Counted from the first letter of the stretch, positions 43,939 through 51,962 are shown. The stretch: 59,604 nucleotides of DNA from Synergistaceae bacterium (GCA_018436595.1 JAHDLC010000031.1:1-59604), one strand, 5' to 3'. The notes: generated from the sequence alone by a model not told the origin. A program made the numbers and translations.

Positions 43939-45051
43939 ATGGATCTGCAGATACTAGCCCAAAACGTGAGGCGGTTGAGAACTGCAAAACGCTTGAGCCA
44001 AAGAGCCCTGGCGGATGTTGCCGGTCTCTCCCTGCCGGCTGTAAAGAACCTGGAACTCGCAAAGAGTGAGCCGCGGATGAGGACCATGCAGGCAATAGCA
44101 AGGGCTCTGGATGTGAAAATTCAGGTGTTTTTCCAGCCGGTTCGTGAATTGCACACCGTCCGGTTCCGATCGGCAAAGCGGATGCAGAATCGCGAGAATG
44201 TCCTGGCTGAAGTGGCCAGATGGCTTGATGATTTCAACTTCCTTGAAAAATGTATGAACAAACAGATGCTGTACAGCCTCAAGGGTGTCAGGCCACAATG
44301 CGCCCCTGACCTTTTGATAGAGGCGGCTGGACTGTGCCGTAAAAAATTGGGCCTGAAACCCACCGAGCCTATCCATGACATTTGTGGCCTGCTCGAACAA
44401 GCGGGCGTCAAGGTTTTTCCGATCCCCATGGCCTCCGATAGTTTTTTCGGCCTGTCTGTGGGGGAAGAGGACGGTGGTCCGGCTGTGGTGGTGAACATAT
44501 GGGAGCGGATTTCGGTTGAAAGACGCATTTTCAGCGCCGCCCATGAACTCGGTCATCTTATGTTGCACCCGGAAGCCTACGACGTCGCCAAGGTCGAAGA
44601 AAGCAAAGAAGAAGAACATGAGGCAGACCGTTTTGCCGGACATTTTCTGATGCCGAACGAGGGATTCCGGAAGGAATGGAATGAAGCGTCCGGATTACAC
44701 TTCGTGGACAGGGTTTTCAAGATCAAACGAATTTTCCGGGTCAGTTACAAAACCGTTCTCTCGCGCCTGGTGGAAGATGGGGCTGTGGACAAGTCAATCT
44801 GGATGAAGTTCAACATGGCCTATCAGCAGCGTTTCAACAGGAAACTCTCCTTCAAAGAAGAACCGTTGGGTATTGATTCTGCTGAGCCTTTCGGGATGCA
44901 GCGATTTGATTTTTACGAAGACCGGTTCAGCCGCCTGGCCAGGGAAGCGGTGGAAAAAGACAGGATTTCAGTCAGCCGGGGCGCTGAGATGCTTCGGATC
45001 GGTATTGAGGAAATGCAAGACCTTCTGCAGAATTGGGGGGTCATTCTGTGA
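43939..45051 (+). CDS. XRE-family HTH and ImmA/IrrE-type metallopeptidase fusion
   Basis: A 370-residue protein. Residues 5-65 form a Cro/C1-type helix-turn-helix (RLRTAKRLSQRALADVAGLSLPAVKNLE). The zinc-peptidase domain has HELGH in FSAAHELGHLMLH (about 200-212) and the third ligand region in EEEHEADRFAGHFLMP (about 225-240). The architecture is that of COG2856-type proteins, which regulate mobile elements or act as antitoxin-like partners. ATG 43939 follows AAAGGAG. Its stop overlaps the PIN gene (GTGA), so the two form one module. Confidence 0.9.
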   Translation: MDLQILAQNVRRLRTAKRLSQRALADVAGLSLPAVKNLELAKSEPRMRTMQAIARALDVKIQVFFQPVRELHTVRFRSAKRMQNRENVLAEVARWLDDFNFLEKCMNKQMLYSLKGVRPQCAPDLLIEAAGLCRKKLGLKPTEPIHDICGLLEQAGVKVFPIPMASDSFFGLSVGEEDGGPAVVVNIWERISVERRIFSAAHELGHLMLHPEAYDVAKVEESKEEEHEADRFAGHFLMPNEGFRKEWNEASGLHFVDRVFKIKRIFRVSYKTVLSRLVEDGAVDKSIWMKFNMAYQQRFNRKLSFKEEPLGIDSAEPFGMQRFDFYEDRFSRLAREAVEKDRISVSRGAEMLRIGIEEMQDLLQNWGVIL

Positions 45052-45581
45052 CACTTCGCCCGACCTCCCGAAAATTGATGATCATGGATGCATGCGTGCT
45101 GATCGATTTCATCAAAGCGGAGCGGGCCGTGCTGGAACTCGTTGTGAAACACGTCGGCCCGCTGTATGTGACCAGTCCGGTGGTCGAGGAGGTCAAAGAA
45201 ATCGATGACGAGGACGAACTGGCAGCTCTCGGGCTGATCATCGTCGAACCCGAAATTGAAGATGCGTACACTGCCGGCATCCAGTCAGGGCCATTATCGT
45301 TCGAGGACTGGCTGTGTCTGTTAACGGCCAGGCGGCATGGTTTTACCTGTGTGACCAACGATAAAAACCTGCGGAAGTTGTGCAAACGGGAAAGGGTTCC
45401 ACTATTGTGGGGGCTCGAGCTCCTGATCGAACTCCACAAGGTTGGAGGCATCACCGGCAAGGAGGCGGAGGCGCTCGCCAAAGCCATAAGGCAGTCGAAT
45501 CCGAAGCACATCACAGAAAAGATCGTTTCGGACTTTGTTGAACATATCCGGAGTCAGGAAGATCACAATCATCAGACATGA
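45048..45581 (+). CDS. PIN-domain protein partner of the XRE/ImmA protein
   Basis: A 177-residue probable ribonuclease. PIN acidic residues fit MIMDACVLIDFI (first aspartate), SPVVEEVKEID, LSFEDWLCLLTA and CVTNDKNLRKLC. The 40-residue C-terminal extension (about 125-177) is longer than in VapC toxins. Start GTG 45048 shares bases with the upstream stop. Pairing of an XRE-COG2856 protein with a PIN protein is a recurring toxin-antitoxin-like arrangement; which one neutralises the other is not shown by sequence. Confidence 0.82.
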   Translation: MTLRPTSRKLMIMDACVLIDFIKAERAVLELVVKHVGPLYVTSPVVEEVKEIDDEDELAALGLIIVEPEIEDAYTAGIQSGPLSFEDWLCLLTARRHGFTCVTNDKNLRKLCKRERVPLLWGLELLIELHKVGGITGKEAEALAKAIRQSNPKHITEKIVSDFVEHIRSQEDHNHQT

Positions 45582-45635
45582 TGAATGCGGTTTTCCCCAA
45601 ACACTTTCATTCAGATGTGCGGCACCTTTGATTTA

Positions 45636-46130
45636 TGTCATCCTGAGGGCTGTTCCATAGTCTGATCGCGTCCCCGAAGGGGGAGGATCTGGTTGATTCT
45701 GAGGGCCTTAAGCCCAGGTCCTTCACTTCGTTCAGGACGACAGAGCAAGGTCCTTCGCGTTGCTCAGGACGACAATCAACCCGAGGCCGGTACCATTTTT
45801 ATGTCATTCTGAGGAGCGATGCGACGAAGAATCTGACCTTGGTCTTTAAGACCCTAAATCCAGGTCCTTCCCCTCCGGGGATGTTCCCTCCGCTTCGCTC
45901 TGGATGCTCCGTGACCGCGATCGCGTTGTTCAGGACGACAATCAACCCGAGGCCGGTACCATTATTATGTCATTCTGAGGAGCGATGCGACGATCGCGGA
46001 GCATCCCCGCAGGGGAAGAATCTGACCTTGGTCTTTAAGACCCTAAAACCAGGTCCTTCCCCTCCGGGGATGTTCCCTCCGCTTCGCTCAAGACGACAAG
46101 ACCCGGATCCTCTGCAATCGCTGAGGACGA
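45636..46130. repeat. Large dispersed palindromic repeat cluster
   Basis: At least four repeat units in 45582-46135, including two long near-identical blocks that begin ATGTCATTCTGAGGAGCGATGCGACGA; the second has the extra TCGCGGAGCATCCCC module inserted. Apparent open frames here are translations of the repeat. No gene is supported. Confidence 0.82.
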
Positions 46131-46175
46131 CGCTATGCCGCCCCTGCTCATCAATTCCGAAAGCATCACCCGTGC

Positions 46176-46205
46176 TATAATGATCAATAGCTATACTATG
46201 GCTAT
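46176..46205 (+). promoter_or_regulatory. Promoter and operator of the RelB/YafQ module
   Basis: A TATAAT box (46176-46181) is followed by a 19-base imperfect palindrome with arms ATAGC and GCTAT (46187-46205) covering the start point. A -35 box is not clear. The location suits autorepression by the antitoxin. Confidence 0.6.
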
Positions 46206-46224
46206 AAATAGGGATGTGATGCAA

Positions 46225-46482
46225 ATGGCACAAACGGTTGTTCGGGCAATAGTGGAAGACGAACTCAAGGTAAAGGCCCAGGCGGAACTGGCAAAGCAGG
46301 GGCTGACGCTTTCCGACCTGGTACGTATGGCCCTGCGGGAAGCGGCCGAGGGCAGAATATCTTTCTCTTTCGACGGCGTCATAAGAAACCGGGAGACTCT
46401 CAAGGCCATGCAGGAACTGGATGAAGGAAAAGGGGAGCGGATGGCTTCACTCAATGCGTTTCACGAGATGATGAAAAAGTAG
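46225..46482 (+). CDS. RelB/DinJ-type antitoxin
   Basis: An 85-residue antitoxin with a ribbon-helix-helix N-terminus (AQTVVRAIVEDELKVKAQAELAKQGLTLSDLVRMALREAAEG), like DinJ, and a charged C-terminal tail for toxin wrapping. Translation may begin at ATG 46219 or 46225; AGGGA at 46210-46214 could serve either, and 46225 gives the more usual MAQ start. The toxin gene begins three bases after the stop. Confidence 0.85.
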   Translation: MAQTVVRAIVEDELKVKAQAELAKQGLTLSDLVRMALREAAEGRISFSFDGVIRNRETLKAMQELDEGKGERMASLNAFHEMMKK

Positions 46483-46485
46483 ATT

Positions 46486-46758
46486 ATGCTTGCCATAGTC
46501 TGGAGCAGGCGTTTAAAAAGGATTACGCCCGATGTCTTTCACAGGGGAAAGATATGCGTAAACTTGATACGCTCCTCATCCTTGCTGATGAATGAGAAAC
46601 CATTGCCGCCGCAGTATACAGACCACCCTCTTAAAGGCGAATGGGCTCATTATCGGGATGCCCATATCGAGTTCGATTGGATCCTGATTTATCGAATCGA
46701 CAGGGAGAGCAAAAGTCTGCTGCTGGCAGCACTTGGAAGCCACTCGGAAATACTCTGA
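46486..46758 (+). pseudogene. YafQ/RelE-type toxin scrambled by two compensating frameshifts
   Basis: The 90-residue open frame ends like YafQ (KPLPPQYTDHPLKGEWAHY, HIEFDWILIYRID, GSHSEIL), keeping the DHPL, HIE.DW, YR and SH residues of the active site. Codons from about 46507 to 46590, however, read as unrelated sequence. Shifting frame from 46506 gives the expected QAFKKDYARCLSQGKDMRK and LDTLLILADE, which then hits TGA. One base lost near 46506 and one gained near 46590 would explain this. The middle helices of the toxin are therefore replaced by 28 or so foreign residues, probably inactivating it. Confidence 0.8.
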
Positions 46759-46937
46759 TACCAGCCATGAAGCCGGCCTCGAGATGACGGCACCCAATTC
46801 ATCCCACCTTTTGGATTGTTCAATCCAAAAGAAAAACCCAAGGCAGGAACAGGCATCCGGTGGTCTTTCGATGGGGGAAAGTCCTGAGATAACCAGGCTG
46901 GAGTCCGTAACGAGAGGGACGCCGCGAAGGTGTCAGC

Positions 46938-47333
46938 CTATTCTTCAGTCGAGCAGACGGTTTGCAACCAACAGTAAAGCTGCTCCACCCGTATGTTTCC
47001 GCAGGCCATTTCCATAGCCGTCTCAAAAAAAGCTTCGTCGGTCGCAGTGATAAGAATTCCGTTTTTTTCGAGAAAGTACGTCCCGAGAAACATGCCCAGC
47101 CGTTTGTTGCCGTCCTGTAAAGGATGTCCTTGAATAATGGAACGTATTATCACAGAAGCCAGCAAGAGTATGTTGTCCTCAAAATAATAGGATATATCCT
47201 CGAGTTTTAGGATATATCCTATTGGATTGAAATTGATTATACAGATAGGATCATTTTCATACTGTTCCTTGAGTGACGAAATGGCTTCCCAAATTTCATC
47301 CTCGCAAAGCCACTCAATACTTGGCAAGGGCAT
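46938..47333 (-). CDS. Doc-type (death-on-curing, Fic fold) toxin
   Basis: A 131-residue Fic-fold protein. The active-site loop HPLQDGNKRLG (near residue 69) matches the Doc/Fic HxFx(D/N)GNKR motif; Doc enzymes phosphorylate elongation factor Tu. The flanking helices (FEDNILLLASVIIRSIIQG before, FLGTYFLEKNGI after) fit the fold. I start at ATG 47333; a TTG one codon upstream is possible. AAAGG inside the upstream gene serves as ribosome binding site. The gene overlaps its small partner by 20 bases. Confidence 0.85.
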   Translation of the reverse strand: MPLPSIEWLCEDEIWEAISSLKEQYENDPICIINFNPIGYILKLEDISYYFEDNILLLASVIIRSIIQGHPLQDGNKRLGMFLGTYFLEKNGILITATDEAFFETAMEMACGNIRVEQLYCWLQTVCSTEE

Positions 47334-47490
47334 CAAAAGCGGCCTTTCGTTTTTTCAGGATTCCTTTCATCATGTTTCGTTTTTCGTCCGAAAGGCAGGT
47401 TTCCTTTTTCGAAATCCCTTTTCCGGCAACGGAAACGGATATATTTTTGCAAGAAACTCTGCTTTCCTGAGGTTTCACATTGTTTTTCAT
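47314..47490 (-). CDS. Small basic partner (putative antitoxin) of Doc
   Basis: A 58-residue protein with a strong AAGGAGG site seven to eight bases before its ATG and a TATAAT box at 47519-47514. It is serine- and lysine-rich (RVSCKNISVSVAGKGISKK, then RNMMKGILKKRKAAF). It does not look like Phd, nor does it carry the (S/T)xxxE(G/N) inhibitory motif of Fic antitoxins. Position and overlap with doc make an antitoxin role likely by analogy only. Confidence 0.7.
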   Translation of the reverse strand: MKNNVKPQESRVSCKNISVSVAGKGISKKETCLSDEKRNMMKGILKKRKAAFDALAKY

Positions 47491-47551
47491 GGCGCTCCCT
47501 CCTTGATTCGATCATTATATCAAAGAAGGTTTGAAGTTTCCTGTTCCCTAA

Positions 47552-47875
47552 AGATCCTCCCCCAAAGGGGGGAAATCTCGTATTTGATTCTGAAGTGGCT
47601 CAACCCCGAGATCCCTCCCCTCCGGGGATGCTCCGCGATCGCGTTCGCTCGGGATGCTCCGCCACCGCGATCGGCCAAGAAGCCGGCCTCGGGATGACGC
47701 TCTTTTTTCTGTCATCCCGAGCGAGCGAAGCGACCGAGGGATCTGCCCTTGATTCTGAAAGACCTCAAACCGAGATCCTTTCCCTCCGGGGATGCTCCCT
47801 CCGCTTCGCTCTGGATGCTCCGCGACCGCGATCGCGTTGCTCAGGACGACAGGAACGAGATTCTTTCCTGATGGA
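47552..47875. repeat. Dispersed palindromic repeat cluster
   Basis: Two main units: one ending CTCGGGATGACGC near 47701 and one beginning TGTCATCCCGAGCGAGCGAAGCGACCGAGG at about 47709, the latter nearly identical to the copies at 40849 and 49700 in its first half. No gene is supported in 47491-47992 apart from the promoter upstream of the next module. Confidence 0.8.
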
Positions 47876-47995
47876 AAGGATCCTACTATTGCCTTTCCCC
47901 CTCACCCGCAACTGATGATCTATACATCAAATTTTGGCAATAACTCGAACACCTGAGGTAAAATAAGTATAAAAAAAGAAAGGAGGCAGCCCGTG

Positions 47996-48226
47996 ATGGT
48001 TGATCTTGTAAAAGAGCGCAATGAAGTGCGCCGCGTTCTTCGGCGCCTCTCTCCCCAGGGCGTGGAGCGCCTGAAAATGTATGCCCTCCATGTCGAAATG
48101 GAAGAGTTGGAGGACCGTGAGCCTCCCCTGACGCCAGACGAAGAACAGTGCCTCTCCATCTCCAGGGCAGAATTCACAGAAGGAAAAGAGATACCGCTGA
48201 AAAGAGCCCTGAAGGAACTATGGTGA
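47996..48226 (+). CDS. Putative antitoxin of a RelE-type module
   Basis: A 76-residue acidic protein with two predicted helices (ERNEVRRVLRRLSPQGVERLKMYALHVEMEELED) and a tail (LKRALKELW) that would dock on the toxin. It does not match a named family by eye. The start lies after AGGAGG (47981-47986); a GTG one codon upstream is also possible. The stop overlaps the toxin start by seven bases. Confidence 0.75.
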   Translation: MVDLVKERNEVRRVLRRLSPQGVERLKMYALHVEMEELEDREPPLTPDEEQCLSISRAEFTEGKEIPLKRALKELW

Positions 48227-48477
48227 GCTCCTGGGCAGTCTTCCTCTCCCCAGAGGTAAAAAAGCGCCTTGAGAAAATCCCCAACCCCGACCGCAGAAGA
48301 ATCCTCACCGCCCTCGACGCTCTTTCCAACGGCCCTTCCGGCGACATAAAACCGCTGAAGGGCCGTTCTGAATGGAGGCTTCGAATCGGCGGCTGGAGAA
48401 TCCTTCTTGATGTGTACGAGCCGGACAGAAAAATACGAGTTGCCTCCATAGGATCCAGGGGAGACGTCTACAAATAA
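48220..48477 (+). CDS. RelE/ParE-superfamily toxin
   Basis: An 85-residue toxin with the RelE fold order: VFLSPEVKKRLEKIPNPDRRRILTALDAL, LKGRSEWRLRIGGWRILLDVYE and a C-terminal IGSRGDVYK. The GWRILLDV strand and the basic RGDVYK end are typical of ribosome-dependent mRNA interferases. ATG 48220 has GAAGGA upstream and lies inside the antitoxin's last codons, so translation is coupled. Confidence 0.88.
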   Translation: MVSSWAVFLSPEVKKRLEKIPNPDRRRILTALDALSNGPSGDIKPLKGRSEWRLRIGGWRILLDVYEPDRKIRVASIGSRGDVYK

Positions 48478-48534
48478 GAATAGTGCTTCCGTTCTGAAAT
48501 AAGGGGGGCTGATGGATGATCGAAACCAAAACCA

Positions 48535-48765
48535 AATCCTTCCCCTCCGGGGATGCTCCACGATCGCTACGTTCAGGACGACAGACCCAGGTCCTTCGCC
48601 TTGCTCAGGACGACAGACCCAGGTCCTTCGCCTTGCTCAGGACGACAAAGCCGGATCCTTCCCCTCCGGGGATGCTCCACGATCGCTACGTTCAGGACGA
48701 CAGAGCAAGATCCTTCTCCTTCGGGGATGCTGCGCAATTACTCCGTTCAGGACGACCTGAGGCCT
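48535..48765. repeat. Dispersed and short tandem repeats
   Basis: Repeat halves of the CCTCCGGGGATGCTCC...CAGGACGACAGA type. Within them, a 32-base unit beginning ACAGACCCAGGTCCTTCGCC is present twice in direct tandem (about 48580-48645). This is not CRISPR-like: the copies are adjacent with no spacers. No gene is supported in 48478-48796. Confidence 0.78.
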
Positions 48766-48796
48766 GAAGACACCCCTTGTCCCCGTTTCAAAAATT

Positions 48797-49192
48797 TTAC
48801 AGGCGCTGCAACTCTTTTTCCAAGGCCTTGGTCAGAACACCGGAGAAGTTGATTCCCGCCAGTTCTGCCTGAAACGCCAGTTTGGCCGGTATGGTCAGGT
48901 TTTTCCGGACGGTTTTTTCCCTCAGAGGGACCATCCAGGCTTCGACGAGAACGACGGCTTCATTTTTCCCGGGGTGAATGCTCCGGAAATCAGAAGGTTC
49001 AGGGATGGGGTCTTTGTCGTCCTCGAGGCAGGACAGGTGCCCTCTCAGCGCATCCTGTGCCATGAGGACGGCTTCGTCCTGGTCTTCCCCGCAGGTGTTG
49101 CACCCGGGAAGGTCGGGGAAAGAAACTGCAACACCATCCTCATCATAGCTGAACAGGGCTGGAAAAACGTATCTATCCGGCTTTTTTCGCAT
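48797..49192 (-). CDS. hicB: HicB-type antitoxin
   Basis: A 131-residue antitoxin. The N-terminal partial RNase H-like fold has the HicB pattern FPALFSYDEDGVAVSFPDLPGCNTCGEDQDEAVLMAQDAL (residues 10-49), and the C-terminus has a short ribbon-helix-helix (NLTIPAKLAFQAELAGINFSGVLTKAL). It lies 26 bases downstream of hicA with AAGGAG before its ATG. Besides blocking HicA it should repress the operon through the palindrome upstream of hicA. Confidence 0.92.
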   Translation of the reverse strand: MRKKPDRYVFPALFSYDEDGVAVSFPDLPGCNTCGEDQDEAVLMAQDALRGHLSCLEDDKDPIPEPSDFRSIHPGKNEAVVLVEAWMVPLREKTVRKNLTIPAKLAFQAELAGINFSGVLTKALEKELQRL

Positions 49193-49218
49193 TGTCGGTC
49201 AACTCCTTTTTCATGGGG

Positions 49219-49404
49219 CTAAATAAGCCCCGCCTGCTTCAGAATGCTTTTGTATGTTTTCGGGTGGAGGCTTTTCCTGGGGTGGGGAACCGTAACTTTT
49301 CCCGGTTTCACCGGATGCTTGAAGTGATGATGGCTGCCTTCTATCTTTGCCGGGAACCATCCGTCTGCTTCAAGTTGCCTGATCACTTCCTTCGATGTCG
49401 GCAT
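49219..49404 (-). CDS. hicA: HicA-type mRNA interferase toxin
   Basis: A 61-residue double-stranded-RNA-binding-fold toxin that cleaves mRNA. The SKEVIRQLEADGWFPAKIEGSHHHFKHP core contains the catalytic histidine (GSHHHF), and VTVPHPRKSLHPKTYKSILKQAGL completes the family pattern. The ATG at 49404 is chosen because GGGGGAGGT lies seven bases upstream of it, whereas it abuts the first ATG at 49410. It is the first gene of the operon, the usual hicA-hicB order. Confidence 0.92.
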   Translation of the reverse strand: MPTSKEVIRQLEADGWFPAKIEGSHHHFKHPVKPGKVTVPHPRKSLHPKTYKSILKQAGLI

Positions 49405-49431
49405 CAGCATACCTCCCCCTTTTCGGGATCA

Positions 49432-49456
49432 ATTATACCATGCGCATGATATGCGC
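49432..49456 (-). promoter_or_regulatory. hicAB promoter -10 box and operator palindrome
   Basis: A consensus TATAAT (49437-49432, minus strand) lies downstream of an inverted repeat GCGCAT and ATGCGC with a three-base centre (49442-49456), between the -10 and -35 positions. This is a likely HicB binding site. Confidence 0.7.
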
Positions 49457-49569
49457 GTCTAATGGTGGAAGAATAGTGAGAGGCGAGTTCTATAATTACT
49501 CTTGAAGGGGAGTTTGAGGCTCAAGGACGAGTGGGGTAGTTTATCGTCCCAAAGAGAGGAATCTGCCCG

Positions 49570-49761
49570 TGCCTGTCATCCTGACGGTGCGCTTTTGCCG
49601 GATCGCGTCCCCGAAAGGGATCTGGTATTTGATTCTGAAGTGCCTCAACTCCGAGATCCCTCGGCCATGAAACCGGCCTCGGGATGACACTATTTTTTTC
49701 TGTCATCCCGAGCGAGCGAAGCGACCGAGGGATCTGCTCTTGATTCTGAAAGACCTCAAAC
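49570..49761. repeat. Dispersed repeat cluster interrupted by IS3
   Basis: One unit ends CTCGGGATGACAC near 49690. The next begins TGTCATCCCGAGCGAGCGAAGCG at about 49700 and matches the copy at 40849 base for base until CCTCAAAC, where the IS3 left end takes over at 49762. The missing right half shows that the element landed inside a repeat. Confidence 0.8.
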
Positions 49762-49833
49762 TGACCTTCCCCGGAATTGACGGACACAGATGAAGGCCCG
49801 ACAATGGGAATGATTCCACTGGAGGTGCCTCAC

Positions 49834-50151
49834 ATGGGAAAGGGAGAAGGAGAACGACACCGGAACTACGACCCTGAATTCAAGCAGGAAGTGCTCCGTC
49901 TGGTCGCGGAAGGGAAACCGATCTACAAAGTGGCGGAGGACCTGGGAATACGGCCGAACCTCATATCCGCCTGGAGAAAGCGGGAGAAAAAGGAAATGGG
50001 AGCCGTTGCCTTTGCCCAATCGGGAGGCAAGGTTCTCACCCCGGAAGAAGAAAACAAGGCTCTCCGGGAAGAACTAGCCGTCACCAGGCGTGAGCGTGAC
50101 ATCCTAAAAAAAGCCTTGGCCATCTTCTCGAAAGAACCTCAGAGTCGCTGA
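49834..50151 (+). CDS. IS3 transposase OrfA (helix-turn-helix subunit)
   Basis: A 105-residue protein with a helix-turn-helix ([41 protein letters not shown]) and a leucine-zipper-like helix ending [26 protein letters not shown] precedes the ATG. The sequence A AAA AAA G at 50106-50113 is a classic slippery site; a -1 slip there joins OrfA to OrfB and makes the active OrfAB transposase. Confidence 0.9.
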   Translation: MGKGEGERHRNYDPEFKQEVLRLVAEGKPIYKVAEDLGIRPNLISAWRKREKKEMGAVAFAQSGGKVLTPEEENKALREELAVTRRERDILKKALAIFSKEPQSR

Positions 50152-51017
50152 AGTACGAGGTAGTACGGGATCACAGGGAATACCCTGTGGAGGAGATGTG
50201 CCGGGTGCTCGAAACATCCCGGAGCGGCTACTACGACTGGCTGAAGAACTCGGCCGCCAGGAAGGAACGAAAGAAGGAGCGGGAAGAGCTTGTGGAGGCC
50301 ATCCGCCGGATTCATAAAGAAAGCGGTGGAACCTACGGAAGCCCCAGAATCCTCCGGGTACTGCGCAGCGAAGGGATTGAATGCGGAAAGCACCGTCTGG
50401 AAAAGCTCATGCGCGAAGAGGGCATCTTCGGGAAACAGAAGCGGAAATGGGTGGCCACCACGGACTCGAACCACGGGAACCCCGTGCTGCCGAACCGGCT
50501 GAACAGGAAATTCACGGCCCATGAACCGAACAGGAAATGGGTATCGGACATCACCTACTGCGCCACGGAAGAAGGCTGGCTGTACGTAGCGGCCATAATG
50601 GACCTCTATTCCAGGACCATCGTGGGATGGGCGGCAAGCGACCGGATCAACACGGACCTTGTATCGAAAGCCCTGGACAGGGCTATAGACAAAAGAAAGC
50701 CGGGGCGTGGACTGATCCTCCACTCCGACAGGGGGAGCCAGTACACCAGCCGGGACTACCAGAAAAAACTCTGGGCGAACGGAATCATAGGATCCATGAG
50801 CAGGAAAGGGAACTGCTGGGACAACGCGCCCATGGAAAGCTTCTTCGGGACCATGAAGACGGAGTGCGTCTATGGGAGAAAGAAATACGGAACGAGGGCG
50901 GAAGCAAAGACGGACCTCTTCAGGTACATCGAGATATTCTACAACAGAAAGCGGCTGCATTCGGGGCTAGAGTACAAATCCCCGGAAACGTACGAAAAAG
51001 AGAGATTGCGGGCATAA
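50112..51017 (+). CDS. IS3 transposase OrfB (DDE catalytic part, by -1 frameshift)
   Basis: Read from the slippery site, this frame gives a roughly 300-residue rve-type integrase; an internal ATG at 50187 gives a 276-residue protein. The DDE triad fits [23 protein letters not shown] (D), [14 protein letters not shown] (D) and [15 protein letters not shown] (E). An N-terminal HTH_21 segment ([19 protein letters not shown]) is present. The frame is intact. Confidence 0.9.
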   Translation, partial: SLGHLLERTSESLKYEVVRDHREYPVEEMCRVLETSRSGYYDWLKNSAARKERKKEREELVEAIRRIHKESGGTYGSPRILRVLRSEGIECGKHRLEKLMREEGIFGKQKRKWVATTDSNHGNPVLPNRLNRKFTAHEPNRKWVSDITYCATEEGWLYVAAIMDLYSRTIVGWAASDRINTDLVSKALDRAIDKRKPGRGLILHSDRGSQYTSRDYQKKLWANGIIGSMSRKGNCWDNAPMESFFGTMKTECVYGRKKYGTRAEAKTDLFRYIEIFYNRKRLHSGLEYKSPETYEKERLRA

Positions 51018-51048
51018 ATCTGTGTCCAGTGTTTGGGGGTAACCTCAC

Positions 51049-51897
51049 GGCCCCTATCCCCCCTACCATGCGGACATCAACTCCATGCCCGCCTACGTGG
51101 GATGGGTGGACACGGCGGGCATCAAGTGGGCCGGCGGATGGATGGACAACCCCGCCCTGGGCCTGCCCTACGTCAGCGCCATCATCGTCCTCGTCAACCC
51201 CCGGAACGGCATCTTCACCGGGGTGATGGACGGCACCCTCATCACCAACCTGCGGACCGGAGCCCAGACCGCCGTGGCGCTGAAATACCTCTTCCCGGAG
51301 CGGAAATCCCTCTCCGTGGGCCTCTTCGGCGCGGGAGTCCAGGGAAGGACCCAGACCCGGGCCATAGCGGAGCTTTTCGGCATCGACGAACTCAGGGTGT
51401 ACGACATCTTCCCCGAAGCCGCCGCACAATTTGCCGCCGACATGGAATCTGTCGTCACGGGAAAAATCACCGTCTGCACAGCCCCCGAACAGGCCGCCGA
51501 AGGGGACGCCGTCATCACCGTCACCCACGCCAAGGACGGCTTCTTCCGGAAGGAATGGTTCGCCCCCGGCTCCGTCCTCTTCCCCATGGGGTCCTACAAG
51601 GAATGCCGAGACGAAACCCTGCTCTCTGCGGACGCCATCGTGGTGGACCACGTGGCCCAGTGCCTCCACCGGGGAGCCCTCAAGGACCTCGCCGAGGCGG
51701 GCAGAATCAGCGAAAAGGACATCACCGCCACACTCGGTGAACTTGCGGCGGGAAAGAAAACCGTCACCGCCTCGTCCGGCTCCAGGATCCTCTGCATCCC
51801 CATCGGCACCGGGGCCATGGACGTGGCCGCAGCGGCCGTGGTGCTCCAGCGGGCGGAGGAACAGGGCATAGGCGGAACCTTCGACTTCGCCGTCTGA
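51049..51897 (+). pseudogene. Ornithine cyclodeaminase family gene, 5' end lost to IS3
   Basis: The frame opens at the IS3 border with GPYPPYHADINSMPAYVGW and continues through the NAD-binding VGLFGAGVQGRTQTRAIAELF to GAMDVAAAAVVLQRAEEQG. Complete family members have about 325 residues; roughly 60 N-terminal residues are missing and are not found on the other side of the IS. A 270-residue product could start at ATG 51085, but it would lack substrate-site residues. The family makes proline from ornithine or acts on other imino or amino acids. Confidence 0.85.
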
Positions 51898-51921
51898 AAC
51901 AGGAACAGCATAGAGAATACC

Positions 51922-51962
51922 AACCGCGGCCGGGGTTTTCCCCCGGCCGCGGATTATTGTTG
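51922..51962 (+). terminator. Terminator after the ornithine cyclodeaminase remnant
   Basis: CCGCGGCCGGGG pairs perfectly with CCCCGGCCGCGG (51924-51952) around a five-base loop, followed by the T-rich ATTATTGTTGT. Confidence 0.75.

Larger units (their letters stand above)
49762..51047 (+). mobile_element. IS3-family insertion sequence
   Basis: The left end TGACCTTCCCCGGAATTGACGGACACAGAT and the right end, read inward, TGAGGTTACCCCCAAACACT followed by GGACACAGAT are imperfect terminal inverted repeats with the TG...CA ends of IS3 elements. Two overlapping genes lie inside. Flanking bases (AAAC and CGGC) give no convincing target duplication, and the two flanks belong to different sequences, so an adjacent deletion is likely. 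Confidence 0.88.

Noticed and set aside
48580-48645. Tandem direct repeats suggesting a CRISPR array
   Set aside because: The two 32-base copies are directly adjacent with no spacers, belong to the dispersed-repeat family, and no cas genes are present.
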